NCBI RefSeq assembly: GCF_000204055.1
Contig: NW_006768804.1
Coordinates: 541,166 to 605,165, forward strand
Source of the DNA: Melampsora larici-populina 98AG31
Lineage: Eukaryota; Basidiomycota; Pucciniomycetes; Pucciniales; Melampsoraceae
Length of the DNA stretch: 64,000 nt
Direction of reading: 5' to 3'
Shown: one piece after another, positions 1 through 10,324 of the stretch
Layout of the letters: each line of letters begins with the position of its first letter
How positions within the stretch are numbered: the first letter of the stretch is position 1
Made by a program: the position numbers and the translations under genes
Notes under the pieces: generated by a model
Database searches by the model: none
Seen by the model: the letters and a program-made list of their open reading frames with translations, nothing else
Told to the model about the DNA's origin: nothing

Positions 1-394
1 GCGCGGCCGTTACTATTTGCAGCCTGCAAGAAAACCATGTAGGCGCCAGCCAAATCATGCCTACATGGGTGTTTCCCATGAAAAAGCGCCTACATTTATG
101 ATGTAGGGGCTGGAAACCATCCAAAATGACGCCTACAGGTTGAAAAAACCAGGTAGGCGTCATTTTGTTACACCTGCATTCAAGAAAGGAAATGTAGGCG
201 GTATTTTTGAGCACCTACATTCCATTTTCTACATGTAGGCTCAGGGAAATGAGCGCCTACATTATATTTTCAGCTCAAATAGTGCCTACATGCAGTCTTG
301 CATATGTAGGTGCTACAAATCCAGCACCTACAACTCCAAACTGGTCTGAGGGGTAATGAAGAACAACTTCCAAGTCAAAATGAGAGTGTTGAAA

Positions 395-480
395 GTTGGA
401 AAAAGGCAGTTTTGAATCAAAATGTGTGTATCGGAAGATGAAAAGGCATTTCAGAGTTGAAATGAGTGTATCTGTCAGAA
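395..480. repeat. Minisatellite-like units, left arm
   Basis: Two diverged units of the pattern GTATCNGAAGATGAAAAGGCA followed by TTNNGAGT(C/T)(A/G)AAATG lie here. The same unit recurs at 2030-2320 in both orientations, so it belongs to the inner part of the foldback arms. Confidence 0.6.
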
Positions 481-499
481 AGGGCATAAGCCGCCTCAA

Positions 500-1140
500 T
501 GGCATATCACCTTCCTTACAATAAATTCATTACATATCAACAAACTACATGGCATTAACCAATTACATGTAGTAACCGTAAAAACAAACATGTACTACTT
601 AATTACATACAAATAAATACATGTCATCACTAATTACATGCATAAGCGCACAAACTGTCTATCTTCTCTCTCATTTCATGTTCATTAATCATTTCTATTT
701 ACTTCATTTCTATTGTTTCTCTTTTTACACAATATTCAAAAAGATACACATCATTCAAACAAATAAATGACACACAGATCAATTTGAAAGATGATCCTGT
801 GTGCTTTGTTTTATGATGATCTTTCTAATGACCACATGTAGTCCTAGTTCCAGCAACTAAGTTGGATTGGGAACCCAACTTAGTAGCTGTTCATCTAAAA
901 CTGATCTAATTGGAATGTGATGGCTGCCAAGAAGGGATGTCAATTGAAGTAGTAATATTTGGGTTATCTAATCTTAGATTGATTCTTTTCTTATTCTCTA
1001 TTCTTTTCATATCGATGACATCACCTTCTTACTAATGTTATGATATCATTGTTTGTGTGTGCTATATTTGCTGTGTTCTTGTTGACCGTATCTCAGGTAT
1101 AAATAGGTGTCGATATCCTCTATCTTGTTTTCCTTCTCTT
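500..1140. other. Non-coding interior of foldback element
   Basis: AT-rich sequence with several ACATGTA words and a short palindrome around 858-884 (AACTAAGTTGGATTGGGAACCCAACTTAGT). No coding potential was seen. Confidence 0.5.
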
Positions 1141-1144
1141 CACT

Positions 1145-1455
1145 GATTTTTACCTTTACTTCGAGCAGGTAACCTTCTGCTCTCATCGGTCACAGAGATT
1201 TTCATCTCTTTCATTAGCTAATATTAGCACTCTTCAGGTTATTATATTTTACTTCCTTTGCATTGCTTGTTTTGCTTAATATCATCCTAAACCGATTTTT
1301 ACCTTTACTTCGAGCAGGTAACCTTCTGCTCTCATCGGTCACAGAGATTGTCATCTCTTTCATTAGCTAATATTAGCACTCTTCAGGTAACCTTCTGCTC
1401 TCATCGGTCACAGAGATTGTCATCTCTTTCATTAGCTAATATTAGCACTCTTCAG
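1145..1455 (+). repeat. Triplicated leader-like repeat
   Basis: A segment beginning CCTTTACTTCGAGCAGGTAA and ending GCTAATATTAGCACTCTTCAG occurs at 1145-1238 and 1294-1387. A third partial copy lacking the first ~20 bases runs 1387-1455. Each copy contains CAG/GTAACC and pyrimidine-rich TTCATTAG junctions that look like splice donors and acceptors. The layout resembles the LTR leaders at 38740-39245 and 46115-46270, so this may be the remnant of an LTR, but no TG...CA ends or target duplication could be fixed. Confidence 0.6.
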
Positions 1456-2029
1456 TCTGATAGCCAACTTGCAATTATGTCTAGGGCTCTCGTGCTAAAA
1501 AGAAGGGTTGTAATAGAATGAATTACAAGGGTGAATCAGGGATCATGGGAATTAAAGATCAGTAATACCAAAAAGTAGATCATTACACACACAGATCTTG
1601 TTGTAATAATCATATGTGATCATCTACCAATCATTGATCAGTTGTTAACAGCCGATGTTCACATTAGCCTCCTTGTTTGTATTTTCTTATGTTGCCGTGC
1701 ACTTTCTGCTTGTTCTGACAGGTATATAAACCCTTGCTTTTGTCTTATTTCTTTTGTTTCTCATCCTTTACAATAACCGATCAAGTTTACCAAGCTTCAT
1801 AAACCGATCAATATGTCTATAACAACCTCAAAAATCCCTTACAAGTCTCTTATAAGCCCTTTTAGTGTTAGTATGCACGTATCTGGCCTTTAACCTGCTA
1901 TTTCTCTCTTGATTACCATTGTCAACTGCTGTCCTACATATGTAAATCATATGTCATGAACCTGTAACAGTTCTATATCAACTACTACACGGTTATTTCC
2001 TTTCTCAATAAGATTCCTTATTGACAGTA
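1456..2029. other. Non-coding interior of foldback element
   Basis: AT-rich sequence with no recognisable gene, RNA or terminal repeat. It carries several ATCATATGTGATCAT-like palindromic words near 1607-1625. Confidence 0.4.
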
Positions 2030-2320
2030 TCAGAAGACGGAAAAAGCAGTTTGGAGTCAAAATGAGTGTATCAGAAGCCGGAAAAGGCAGTAAATTATTT
2101 CAACTCCGAATAGCTATTTACGCCTTCTGATACGCTCAATTTGGAGTCAAAAAGAGTGTATTCATCATCTTCCAAAATGCTCAACTGCTTTTTCCGTCTT
2201 CCAAAACACTCATTTCAACTCCGAACTGCTTTTTCTGTGTCCTGATACACACATTTTGACTCCAAAATACTTTTCTCATCTTCTGATACACTCATCTCAA
2301 CTTTGAACTGCTTTTTTTGT
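2030..2320. repeat. Minisatellite-like units, both orientations
   Basis: About six diverged units of 40-45 bp, including motifs such as GAAAAAGCAGTTTGGAGTC and its complement (AACTCCGAACTGCTTTTTC), lie head-to-tail and then invert near 2100. They are the inner counterpart of the units at 395-480. Confidence 0.6.
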
Positions 2321-2330
2321 TCTCCAATTA

Positions 2331-2497
2331 GGGGATACAAAGTTAAAACTGGGAGTTTTTTCCCAGTTTCCCAGTTTCCCAAATACCGCCAAAAACGCAA
2401 ACTGGGAAACTGGGAGAACATGGGAAAGTTCCCAACACAGCCAAAAACAAAAACTGGGAAACTGGGAAAAAAATCTCAGTTTTAACTTTGTATCCCA
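2331..2497. mobile_element. MITE, GGGGATACAAAGT family, copy 1
   Basis: Ends in the inverted repeat GGGGATACAAAGT/ACTTTGTATCCC next to TA. The interior is a hairpin of repeated CCCAGTTTCCCAGTTT words. A closely related copy lies at 23778-23942 and one with a different interior at 24325-24483. TA duplication suggests a Tc1/mariner-type parent. Confidence 0.75.
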
Positions 2498-2813
2498 CAA
2501 ATACTCTCATTTTGACTTGAAAATTGTTCTTCATTCCCCGTCAGACCAGTCTGGAGTTGTAGTGCCCACATATGCAAGACTGCATGTAGGTGCTTATTTG
2601 AGCTGAAAATTGATTGTAGGCACTCATTTTCCAGTTCCTACATTGGATTTCCCGTGTAGTCACTCAAAAATAGTGCCTGCATTCCAAATCAGATATGTAG
2701 GTGCTCAAAAATTGCGCCAACATTCTGAAATTCTGAATGTAGGCGTAACCAAATTTTTTTTTAGCATGTAGGCGTCATTTTGGATGGTCTTGAGTGCCTA
2801 CATTTATGATGTA

Positions 2814-3064
2814 TAGTGGGTAGTCCCTAAACGTGTGAAATCAGGTATTTCGAGAAAAAAGTTTATAAAATCCACAAAATTGATCCAATTTTGAAGCCAA
2901 GGGCAGATTTGGAATCCTCACATTGATAGCAGTCCAAAATTGTATTGAACATATTGTTTTTAACAATGATTATAGTAGAGAAAGTTCTTTTCATAAAATG
3001 GAGTTTGTAATAAATCAGCTTCTTGGCCAGCCCGACATCCCATGCTTTTAGACACTACCCACTG
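2814..3064. mobile_element. Small TIR element inside right foldback arm
   Basis: An imperfect inverted repeat YAGTGGGTAGTC...CACTACCCACTG brackets about 250 bp that has no counterpart in the left arm. Flanking GTA may be a 3-bp target duplication. No coding capacity. Confidence 0.5.
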
Positions 3065-3149
3065 TAGGTGCTTTTTTGTGGGAAACACCCATGTAGGCCC
3101 TGTTTTGTCAGGGCCTACATGGTTTTCTTGCGGACTGCAAATAGCAAGG

Positions 3150-3296
3150 CCTTGAAATGAATTTATAATGATCAAGAAAATGATGAATAAAAAAGGGGAA
3201 CAACAGCAAAAAACCACCACTACTACAATGGTCAACAGCCTCAAAAACCAACAAAACCGGTCAAAAATCCCCCAAAACCCCTCTGATGTTATTTAG
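3150..3296. repeat. Fragment of 1.6-kb LTR-like family
   Basis: The stretch with AAAGGGGAACAACAG and ACAATGGTCAACAGCCTC matches 53410-53560, part of the 53016-54640 insert. It is a fragment of the same repeat family, cut at its right by a MITE end at 3297. Confidence 0.55.
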
Positions 3297-3336
3297 GGCC
3301 TGTTTGGTTGCCAAAGATTATTGTATAATAAAGTAA
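3297..3336. repeat. End of GGGCCYGTTTGGTTGC-type MITE
   Basis: TTAGGGCCTGTTTGGTTGCC matches the MITE ends at 17860-17878 and 61634. The element is interrupted at 3337 by another MITE, and its other end was not identified. Confidence 0.45.
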
Positions 3337-3542
3337 CACTGCCAGCATAGATGCCTCGGGTTGAGAAATCCAAGGCATCGTTGGAGGCAAATCCTCGGAC
3401 AGACCTTGTCCGAGGTTTTTGCCCAAGGTATTTTTTTGCCCTGAGAATTACCTCGGATCAAAACCTCGGGAAGCTTCTATCCGAGGTTTTGCATCCAAGG
3501 ATACCTCGGATTTTTTAATCCGAGGTAAATATGTTGGTGGTG
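3337..3542. mobile_element. MITE, CCTCGG-rich hairpin family, copy 1
   Basis: A 206-bp element with ends CACTGCCAGCATA...ATGTTGGTGGTG and a dense inverted-repeat interior of CCTCGG/CCGAGG words. A second copy lies in opposite orientation at 32130-32335, with the same ends and the same order of internal words. Confidence 0.8.
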
Positions 3543-4017
3543 TAAAAGTGTACTGCATTAAGTGACCTGAAACCACCGTAAAAATTTCAACTCTCAATTA
3601 ATTGGGGGATGTGGGGTAATGTGTGGTTTTCAGGAAAGATTGTGTGGTACTTCAAAACCAAATGATTAACAATTGAAACAATTGATGGTAAACCACCATG
3701 TAGGATTATCTATCTCCAACTACCTCCATTGATAGCCTTGATTCTATCCTCACAATTCAAAGTGAAGACTTATTCAAACCAGATGGTAGTGAAGAAATTC
3801 TCCCACAGCAGATTGAGAATAATATTATCCTAGCTCAAGCGCTCCTTGCCGCGGAGATATCCCCCAACACTCCCTGCCTTACCGCTCACCTCAGAGGACA
3901 CGAGTACGCTAAAGAGGTGTTTGAGGGTAGTCAGGTTTGATTCCACAAGGTCTTTTGGATGGACAAGACCACTTTCATTGCCCTCATGGAGGTTTTAGAT
4001 GAACACCTCACGTCTTC

Positions 4018-5022
4018 TGTGAGGGTAGTGACTCTTTTGAGAGAGGCTACACTCACTAAAAGGTGGTACTGAGAGCAGTTTAATATGAAGTATAATAATG
4101 ATTATTATATTTCAATTGCTGAACTAGGTACAAGGGAGAAGAGGATAATGAGAAAGGGGAAGATAGGGTGGAAGGTTAACAACTAAGAGTCTGCTGGGAC
4201 AAATCCTGGCAGACTACAGTTAGTTGACTCTTAAAGAAGAGGTTTCAATTTATAATTTAATATAATAATGAGAACTGGATCCCAAGGTTCTCCAGTATCC
4301 TTTCAGTAACAGGATAAAGAGTGATTATGAAGATCACTATCTTGGTTATCTCTTAGAGGTCACCAACCTAATTGGTTATTAACTTGGAGGTCACCAACCT
4401 ATTGGTTATCAACTTGGAGGTCACCAACCTAGTATATAAAGTACTTAGGGGAAGTAGAGGATCTAGAAGTGAAGTGTTATAACTTACTAGGATCTAGTCA
4501 GGAAATATCAAAGTAGATAGAATGAATCACTAGTATTACTATTTGTAATACTCTTTATTTTTATTCTAATTGAACTCTTGATGGTTCTTTAGAAAGTGGT
4601 ATGTATAAATTTGGTTTCTTCTCTGAGGATGAACTGAGGTTTGGTTTATATATTCAGCTCTCTAAACCTAATATTGTGATATACACAAGTGTTACAATAT
4701 TAGGTTTATAATTATTATTTTTATTATTTTTATACTTACTTACACTTAATGTTATGTTCAGTAATCATTAAGTGTTTTATGCTATATAAGCATTTTTAAC
4801 TCTTGATACTGAGTTATGAGATGTTATTATTGTTTTTGTATGTAATCTTACATGTTACATATTAGTTCTTGATTACGTATATATGTAACTAGTGTTTTAG
4901 ACATATTTTATTACATGTTACATATGTTTCTAAGATATATGTACATGTACTTGGGTTTTATGAGTAATATTTATGTTTACAAGTTAGTCTTTGGGTACGT
5001 GTGTATGTACCCAGGGTTGACA
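4018..5022. mobile_element. Solo LTR (1005 bp)
   Basis: Begins TGTGAGGGTAGTGAC and ends GGGTTGACA (TG...CA ends), flanked by the 5-bp duplication TCTTC at 4013-4017 and 5023-5027. Removing it plus one TCTTC joins the Harbinger frame (LTSS/IHID). No internal retroelement genes are present, so it is best read as a solo LTR left by recombination between two LTRs. Inside, GGTTATCAACTTGGAGGTCACCAACCTA occurs as about three tandem units (4340-4436, quoted as positions; key word GGAGGTCACC). The parent family is not recognised. Confidence 0.8.
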
Positions 5023-5708
5023 TCTTCAATCCACATTGATACACAAGAACAGGTCATGATGATCCTACACACAATTGGGAATCACACCTCAAATCAAATG
5101 ACCTCCAAAAGGTTCCAACATTCAAAAGAAACCACAAGCTGCTATTTCCATATTGTGGCACATGCACTAGAGTGTGTCTTGGATATATTTCTCTGTCAAC
5201 CCAGTCCCTAACTGCTTGTCCACCTGAAATTGCATTGGATCCCAAGCAACAGCCCTGGTTTAAGGATTATATAGGTGCCATTGATGGCACCCACATTGGA
5301 GCTGTTGTTTGGAATAGAAAACGTGAACTTTACCGGAATCAAAAAGGGTTCTTGAGCCAGAACGTACTGGCTGGGTGTTCATTCAACTTGATGTTCAACT
5401 TTGTTCTGGCTGGTTTCAACGGTTCTGCTGCCAATGCCAGAGTATTGGAGGTGGCTTGGCAATAGGGTAGATTTGTGGTCCCAGCAGGTACATCACATAG
5501 TCTCCTTTTCCTATATCTGCATCCCAATATCAACTATATTTCTTTTTTATTAGGCCGGTTCTGCCTTGTCAATGCAGGTTATGCAAACAAGCCGGGCTTT
5601 CTAGCTCCTGTTCGCGGGGTCAGATATCATTTGAAATAATGGACTGAAGGATTATAAAGAACTGTTCAATCTAAGGCATTCAATTTTAAGAAACACCGTT
5701 GAACAAAT

Positions 5709-5716
5709 TTTTGGAG
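5709..5716. repeat. Left target duplication of hAT
   Basis: TTTTGGAG here and GTTTGGAG/TTTGGAGT at 15528-15536 share TTTGGAG, fitting an 8-bp hAT duplication with one change. The site lies in the Harbinger codons for IFG/VIK. Confidence 0.65.
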
Positions 5717-6067
5717 CAAGTCTGGCTCGCAGCGCTACCCAGCGCTACGAGCCAGTAAAGTGGTAGCGTGGCGCGAGAAAAAGCCTGCTAAGCTAGGTAG
5801 CTTTAGCGGTAGCTGGGAATTTTTTTTGGGCAAAAGTAGTAGCTAACAGCGTAGTTGATATTCGCAGCGCCTCTCAGCGCTACAAGCGAAAAAAAAAATT
5901 TACGAACATAATTCAAAAAAAAAGAAAAAGACAATAATTGATGTAAAGGAGGGTCATGAAAAGGTAAGTCAATTTGGTAAACGATTGTAATGAAATGAAT
6001 AAGTGTGATAAGTGAAAAAAAGAAAACAAGAGCTCGATCAGAAAACGAGAACGAGACACACTAAAAC

Positions 6068-9000
6068 TCAAAAATGAGTTTTTCTGGGTTTCTTCATGAT
6101 TGCTTTCTTGGCAAACTCAATTACCTTGCCAACCTCGGCGAAACTCCCAGTGAGAGGGATACCTTCACCCATCCACAATGTACTACAGACCAACCTCTCG
6201 GTCATTCGAGGCTTTAATCCACCTCGCTCGTCAGTGCAGATCCGGCCGGCCACTGAGAACGATCGCTCCGGGGGTGATGAAGCTGCTGGGGTTGCGAGGT
6301 AGTCCCGAGCTAAGACAGATAGTACAGGGTACTTGCCAAAATGACACTGTAAAACATGGATGATCAGTAAGGTAAAGCTAAAATGACAATGATAGAAAGT
6401 CAAATACGAGTTGGACTTACCCTCCACCAATCCAAAGCATGTTGTGGATTGTTCACGTTTGGAGACTTCATCGGATCAATTCCTTGGAGGTATCGGTCAA
6501 GCTCGTTGAGGTTATTTTCGGTTCAAACTTCATTGTAAAAATCGAGGAAAGAAGGAGAAAAGATGCTGGGAGGGGAATCTTGGACTGAAGAGTTAGTGAC
6601 TAGTTCAGATTCGTTTGATTCTTGAGTTTCAGTTGCTTGACGTTCACACTCAGAAGTAAATGCTACTTGTAGTAAGGCTTCGGCTTGGTCGTGTTCAGGA
6701 GAACCCTCTCCAAACGCACGAGAGAAGAATCGTAAACGTAACCCGGGGTGAAAAACAGCCGCGAGAACCAAGGTATCGCAGGCAAGTGCTTCTTCAAGAT
6801 AGAGCTTGATCTTCTCTAGCATGATGTCAACCATCGGGTACAAAGGATCGTTCAAGTGCATGTCCTTCAATCGATCTTCCATGGAAGACTTAAGCTGGAC
6901 ATATTTCACCAGCACCATGCAACCTGTAGGTATATTGCCTTCCATCTCACGAGTTAAGATCTTGTACGGCTATCAGGTAGATGGCAAGGAGTCAGTATAT
7001 ACTTCAAAGTATTGAAATGTTGGAACACTTACGGTGAGTATATCTAACATATCCCTCAATGCTTGCCAATCTGCAACTGAAAAGATAACTTCTTCAAAGT
7101 ATCCATGCTTTTTACCGTCCTTTCTTGAACGGCGCCTCTTGGAATGGACGTCAGCTAAATCCTCTTTCATCACTCCATCAATCAACTATGAAATGCTTGG
7201 TTAGCACTTTTTGTCTTAAGAGGGAGTTTTTGATGGGTATTGATGAAAGACTTACATCTTGAGCTTGCCACATTCGTTCCCATTGCTCAGCACGGATACC
7301 CCATCGTATCCCATGGCCAGATAAGAGAGCCTTCAAGGATGGTAACTTATCTTTTTTCCGTTCTTCGTTCTCTCGTTCACGTCGTCGATTAAAGTCGGCA
7401 CGGTGGCCACTAGATCGAGTGAGCTTTTTGTTCACTGTGTCCATCTAGTAATAGAACACAACACAACCACTGAAATCAGCGAGAGAAAGTGAACCAAAAC
7501 TGCAAAGGAAACACTACTCACGTCTTTACATAGCTGTTTCATATAAGTGTCACCCAGCAAGTATGCAGTCTTGCGTTTTCGATGGGAGGTAGGTTCGTCT
7601 TCTTGTTCCCGATCTTCTTCTTCAGAGTCGGAGTCCGAATCTGAATCTGAATCTGAATCTGAATCCGATTTGGTGCTGGAGTTGTTGCTATTGTAATCTT
7701 CATCGGGTTGACTATCGTCATCATCTTCGTCAGATCCAGTGATAACGTCTTCTCCCAACTCATTGTCCTCCTTAATTACCGCTAAAACTCCCACTGGCGG
7801 AAATCGACCCAAACCACTATGCCGAATGCGCATGGGCTTCAATCCAAGCGCATCGAGCCCAGCTTTTACGATCAAACCCATTTTATGGCAAAAGCATCGA
7901 ATCGATTGCGACTTTGGGTTCCATTTGAAATCAAAGCCGGTTGTCAGGCCCTCAGCCCGGAGCTGCTGTTGCATTTCGCGGCCAAGGGTGATGTTGTTGC
8001 TTCCTGAATCAGATACACCCGCTAGCATGTAAAATAAAAAAAAAGATTATCAGCACATGAAATAAGTTAAGAAGAAAGAATTGAAAGATGGAACTGTAAG
8101 AACCAATCAAGAGAAAATAAAACAAAGCAAAACAAAACAAAAGATAGACGATTTGTATTAAAAAACTCATCTTTTGATACAAATCGTTCTTCTTCAAGAC
8201 TGTCACCATGGGCTCGGCCAGTAAGTGACCCTTATGATACCATGCGACTAGTTTGAAACTTAGATGTCGCACTACATACGTCCAGTCCTTCTTGATGAAC
8301 GACACAGATGCACCAATAAAACCGTGAAGATTTCCTTTCACGGTCCAAACATCCTGGATTAAACAGAACTTGCTGTCTAACTCCTAAAAACAAAAAGCGA
8401 TGTTCAGATCAATCTACATGTACCACTGAATAGAATTTAGAGATATTGAAAGACGAGAGATTTAGTTACCTTGAGCTCTTTCTCGATAACTAAATCTCTG
8501 AGTGAGATATACAATCTTTTGGCCTCCTCGGCCGACCACTTTCGACCAAAGACTCGGGCATCTGGACACAGCCAATACATGACTGACTTAAGAATTGGAT
8601 CTTCAATCCTTTTGAACGGTAATGCCTGTGATACTTGCCACACGGCGAGGCATTGGTTCAAAGTTTTAGCTGAGAACTTAGGTGCTGAAGTTAAAAAAGC
8701 CGCTAGCGAGTTTTGATGATCTTGCTGGAGACGTTGACGACGTAATTTGGTTTCGGTTGGAGGTAGCTTAGCGCCAGCCGTGATGGCCTGGTTACGTCGA
8801 GGACATCCAGCACCAGACTTCCCAGCCTGCTTGGATCCATCTCGATGGATCTTGAGGTTAGAACGACGAGAGCTAGCACTCACCCGAACGACCTTGCTGC
8901 ACCAGAGGCACGGATAAGATAGTCCGGGCTGGTCACATGGCTACATGAGTACGTTTGATTGAATGATGTCAGTAATCAAGAGAGAAACAGAATGGAAAAA

Positions 9001-9590
9001 CATAATGAAACAGCTTACATCATTATTGGAATGGGTGGGTGGTCCAAAGTAATCGAATGCATCATCAAACTCTTCGACCGGTTGGTTTCTTTTGCGTTTT
9101 TGGAGTCGTGAGTTTTCTTCATCTGAATCTTGGCAAAGATCCACAACAGGAGGACCTGGAGCTTTTCCTGTCGGTTCTTCAATATCGGCATCTGATACAG
9201 AAAGGGAGCGAGCTCGGTGGGTACCTCCAGCCTGAGATACATTGAAATAAATAAAGAAAGATAAGACGATTTGCAACATGAAGATCTGGAATAAGTAGTA
9301 GGACAGCTCACTCTAGTGGAAGGACGTGAAACCGTTGGTTCACGAGGTACTTTGTTCCCTGGTAAAGAGGCGGATCGCTCACGTCTTCGGTGAACATGCG
9401 CGTCTCTCACATCCCGGACCCCATCGAAAAGACCACGGCGAGAGTCCGAGGATGGGACAATCATCCCTGGGGCCTGTCGTGCTGGAGTAACTATGCGAGA
9501 TGAACGTCGAGGGACTGGAAGACCATTGTTGGTCTCGTATCCAGAAGAGACAAATGAATCAAGAGTCGGTTGCTTGGGTAAGTTAGGCAT
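6068..9590 (-). pseudogene. hAT transposase (BED zinc finger + hATC), one nonsense codon
   Basis: Nine exons keep phase throughout: 9590-9312, 9231-9019, 8940-8470, 8383-8167, 8021-7522, 7444-7256, 7195-7034, 6969-6421, 6346-6068 (953 codons including stop). Exon 3 opens with a BED-type finger (CLWCSK...NLKIHRDG). Exon 4 has CLIQDVWTVKGN and exon 5 DSGSNNITL, the RNase H-like core region, then an acidic SD-repeat linker. The last exon has the dimerisation domain (PAASSPPERSFSVAG). All introns are 49-145 nt; the exon 4 donor (GTTTTT) is weak. A TGA at 6523-6525 lies in frame in exon 8 and would remove the dimerisation domain, so this copy is probably inactive unless the stop is read through. 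It fits a CGA to TGA change. Confidence 0.8.
7618..7670 (-). repeat. Hexamer repeat coding for Ser-Asp run
   Basis: GAATCT repeats on the + strand encode the SDSDSDSD tract of the hAT transposase. The repeat is probably length-variable between copies. Confidence 0.6.
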
Positions 9591-9858
9591 GATGAAATTT
9601 AACGATGATTGATAAGATTCAGAGTTAGGAAATTGAGTGGATGTGATTTGAAGCAAATCGAGTGTCTAATTTAATTTAATGATTGATCAATGGAAAATGG
9701 GGTAAGACAAAGGTAAGTCAACAACAACAGTATATGTAGTCAATGAGGAAGGGAAGTAGAAAGAGAGAGACTGACCTTTTTACCCCTAACCCAAAGTCGA
9801 TACATCCATGAGTCAAAAAGATGGTCAGTATATGTCCACATATTCAAAACTGAGGCTG

Positions 9859-9863
9859 TTTCT
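9859..9863. repeat. Left 5-bp target duplication of copia-1
   Basis: TTTCT directly before the LTR; the same TTTCT follows the other LTR at 15230-15234. Confidence 0.85.
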
Positions 9864-10183
9864 TCTTGAGCTCTGGAACAGTCAGAGAAAGAGACAAAGG
9901 AAAGGTTTGTAAATTTCACGGACTAAATCAGACAAAAAACAGAGAAACAGAAAACAGAGAGAAATCCTACCTGGAACAGTCAGAGAAAGAGACAAAGGAA
10001 AGGTGAAGAAGAAGCACCTTTCCTTGACTGCTCCAGTAGGATTTATATAGTGAAACTTTTACATAACGGTTTTCACATGATGTAATATGTTTGTTGAGCA
10101 CACACTTAGATTCTACGTATCATGGGTTAGTCTCACAGGACTTTTACATAAAGAATTAAAAGTCATGCAGGACTATCCCAACA
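9864..10183 (-). repeat. 3' LTR of copia-1
   Basis: 320 bp. Inside, GGAACAGTCAGAGAAAGAGAC is present twice (near 9878 and 9972), an internal direct duplication shared with the other LTR. Confidence 0.92.
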
Positions 10184-10197
10184 CCCCCCCTTGCGTA
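10184..10197 (-). promoter_or_regulatory. Polypurine tract of copia-1
   Basis: On the minus strand GCAAGGGGGGG abuts the 3' LTR. This is the expected place and composition of the plus-strand primer. Confidence 0.8.
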
Positions 10198-10324
10198 CAA
10201 CATGTACATCAATAATGTTTGAAGGAGGAAAGAGAGAAAAAAAAATTTAAGATAAAGAAAGAAAGAGAGAAAAAGAAAAAAAAAATCAACATAATGTTAA
10301 ATAAGAAAAGAGAAAGAAAGAAAA

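Larger units (their letters stand above)
1..3149. mobile_element. Long-inverted-repeat (foldback-type) element
   Basis: The left arm (about 1-480) and right arm (about 2503-3149) are diverged inverted copies. For example, a GCAAGAAAACCATGTAGGC segment near 26 returns inverted near 3112-3131, and the AATGAAGAACAACTT segment near 356 returns inverted near 2520. Both arms hold many TGTAGGCGC/GCGCCTACA motifs, so the arms are internally repetitive. The right arm is interrupted by a smaller element (2814-3064), and another MITE sits at 2331-2497. No transposase was found between the arms, so the element looks non-autonomous. Its left edge may lie outside the window. The superfamily is unknown. Confidence 0.7.
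3705..5716 (+). pseudogene. PIF/Harbinger transposase pseudogene, main part
   Basis: Conceptual translation around 3720-4012 gives a diverged N-terminal region ending in MDKTTFIALMEVLDEH, typical of the region before the DDE nuclease in PIF/Harbinger transposases. After the solo LTR (4018-5022) the frame resumes with LTSSIHID... and TIGNHTSN. The first catalytic Asp is in FKDYIGAIDGTHIG (about 5260-5300), and YANKPGFLAPVRG follows near 5580. The LRHSILRNTVEQIFG motif at 5667-5716 carries the expected Glu. Stops occur at 3937 and 5465 among others. The 3' part lies beyond the hAT insertion, at 15529. The gene is dead. Confidence 0.85.

Noticed and set aside
1145..1455. CRISPR-like array
   Set aside because: Only three copies of unequal spacing without unique spacers, in a eukaryotic transposon context.
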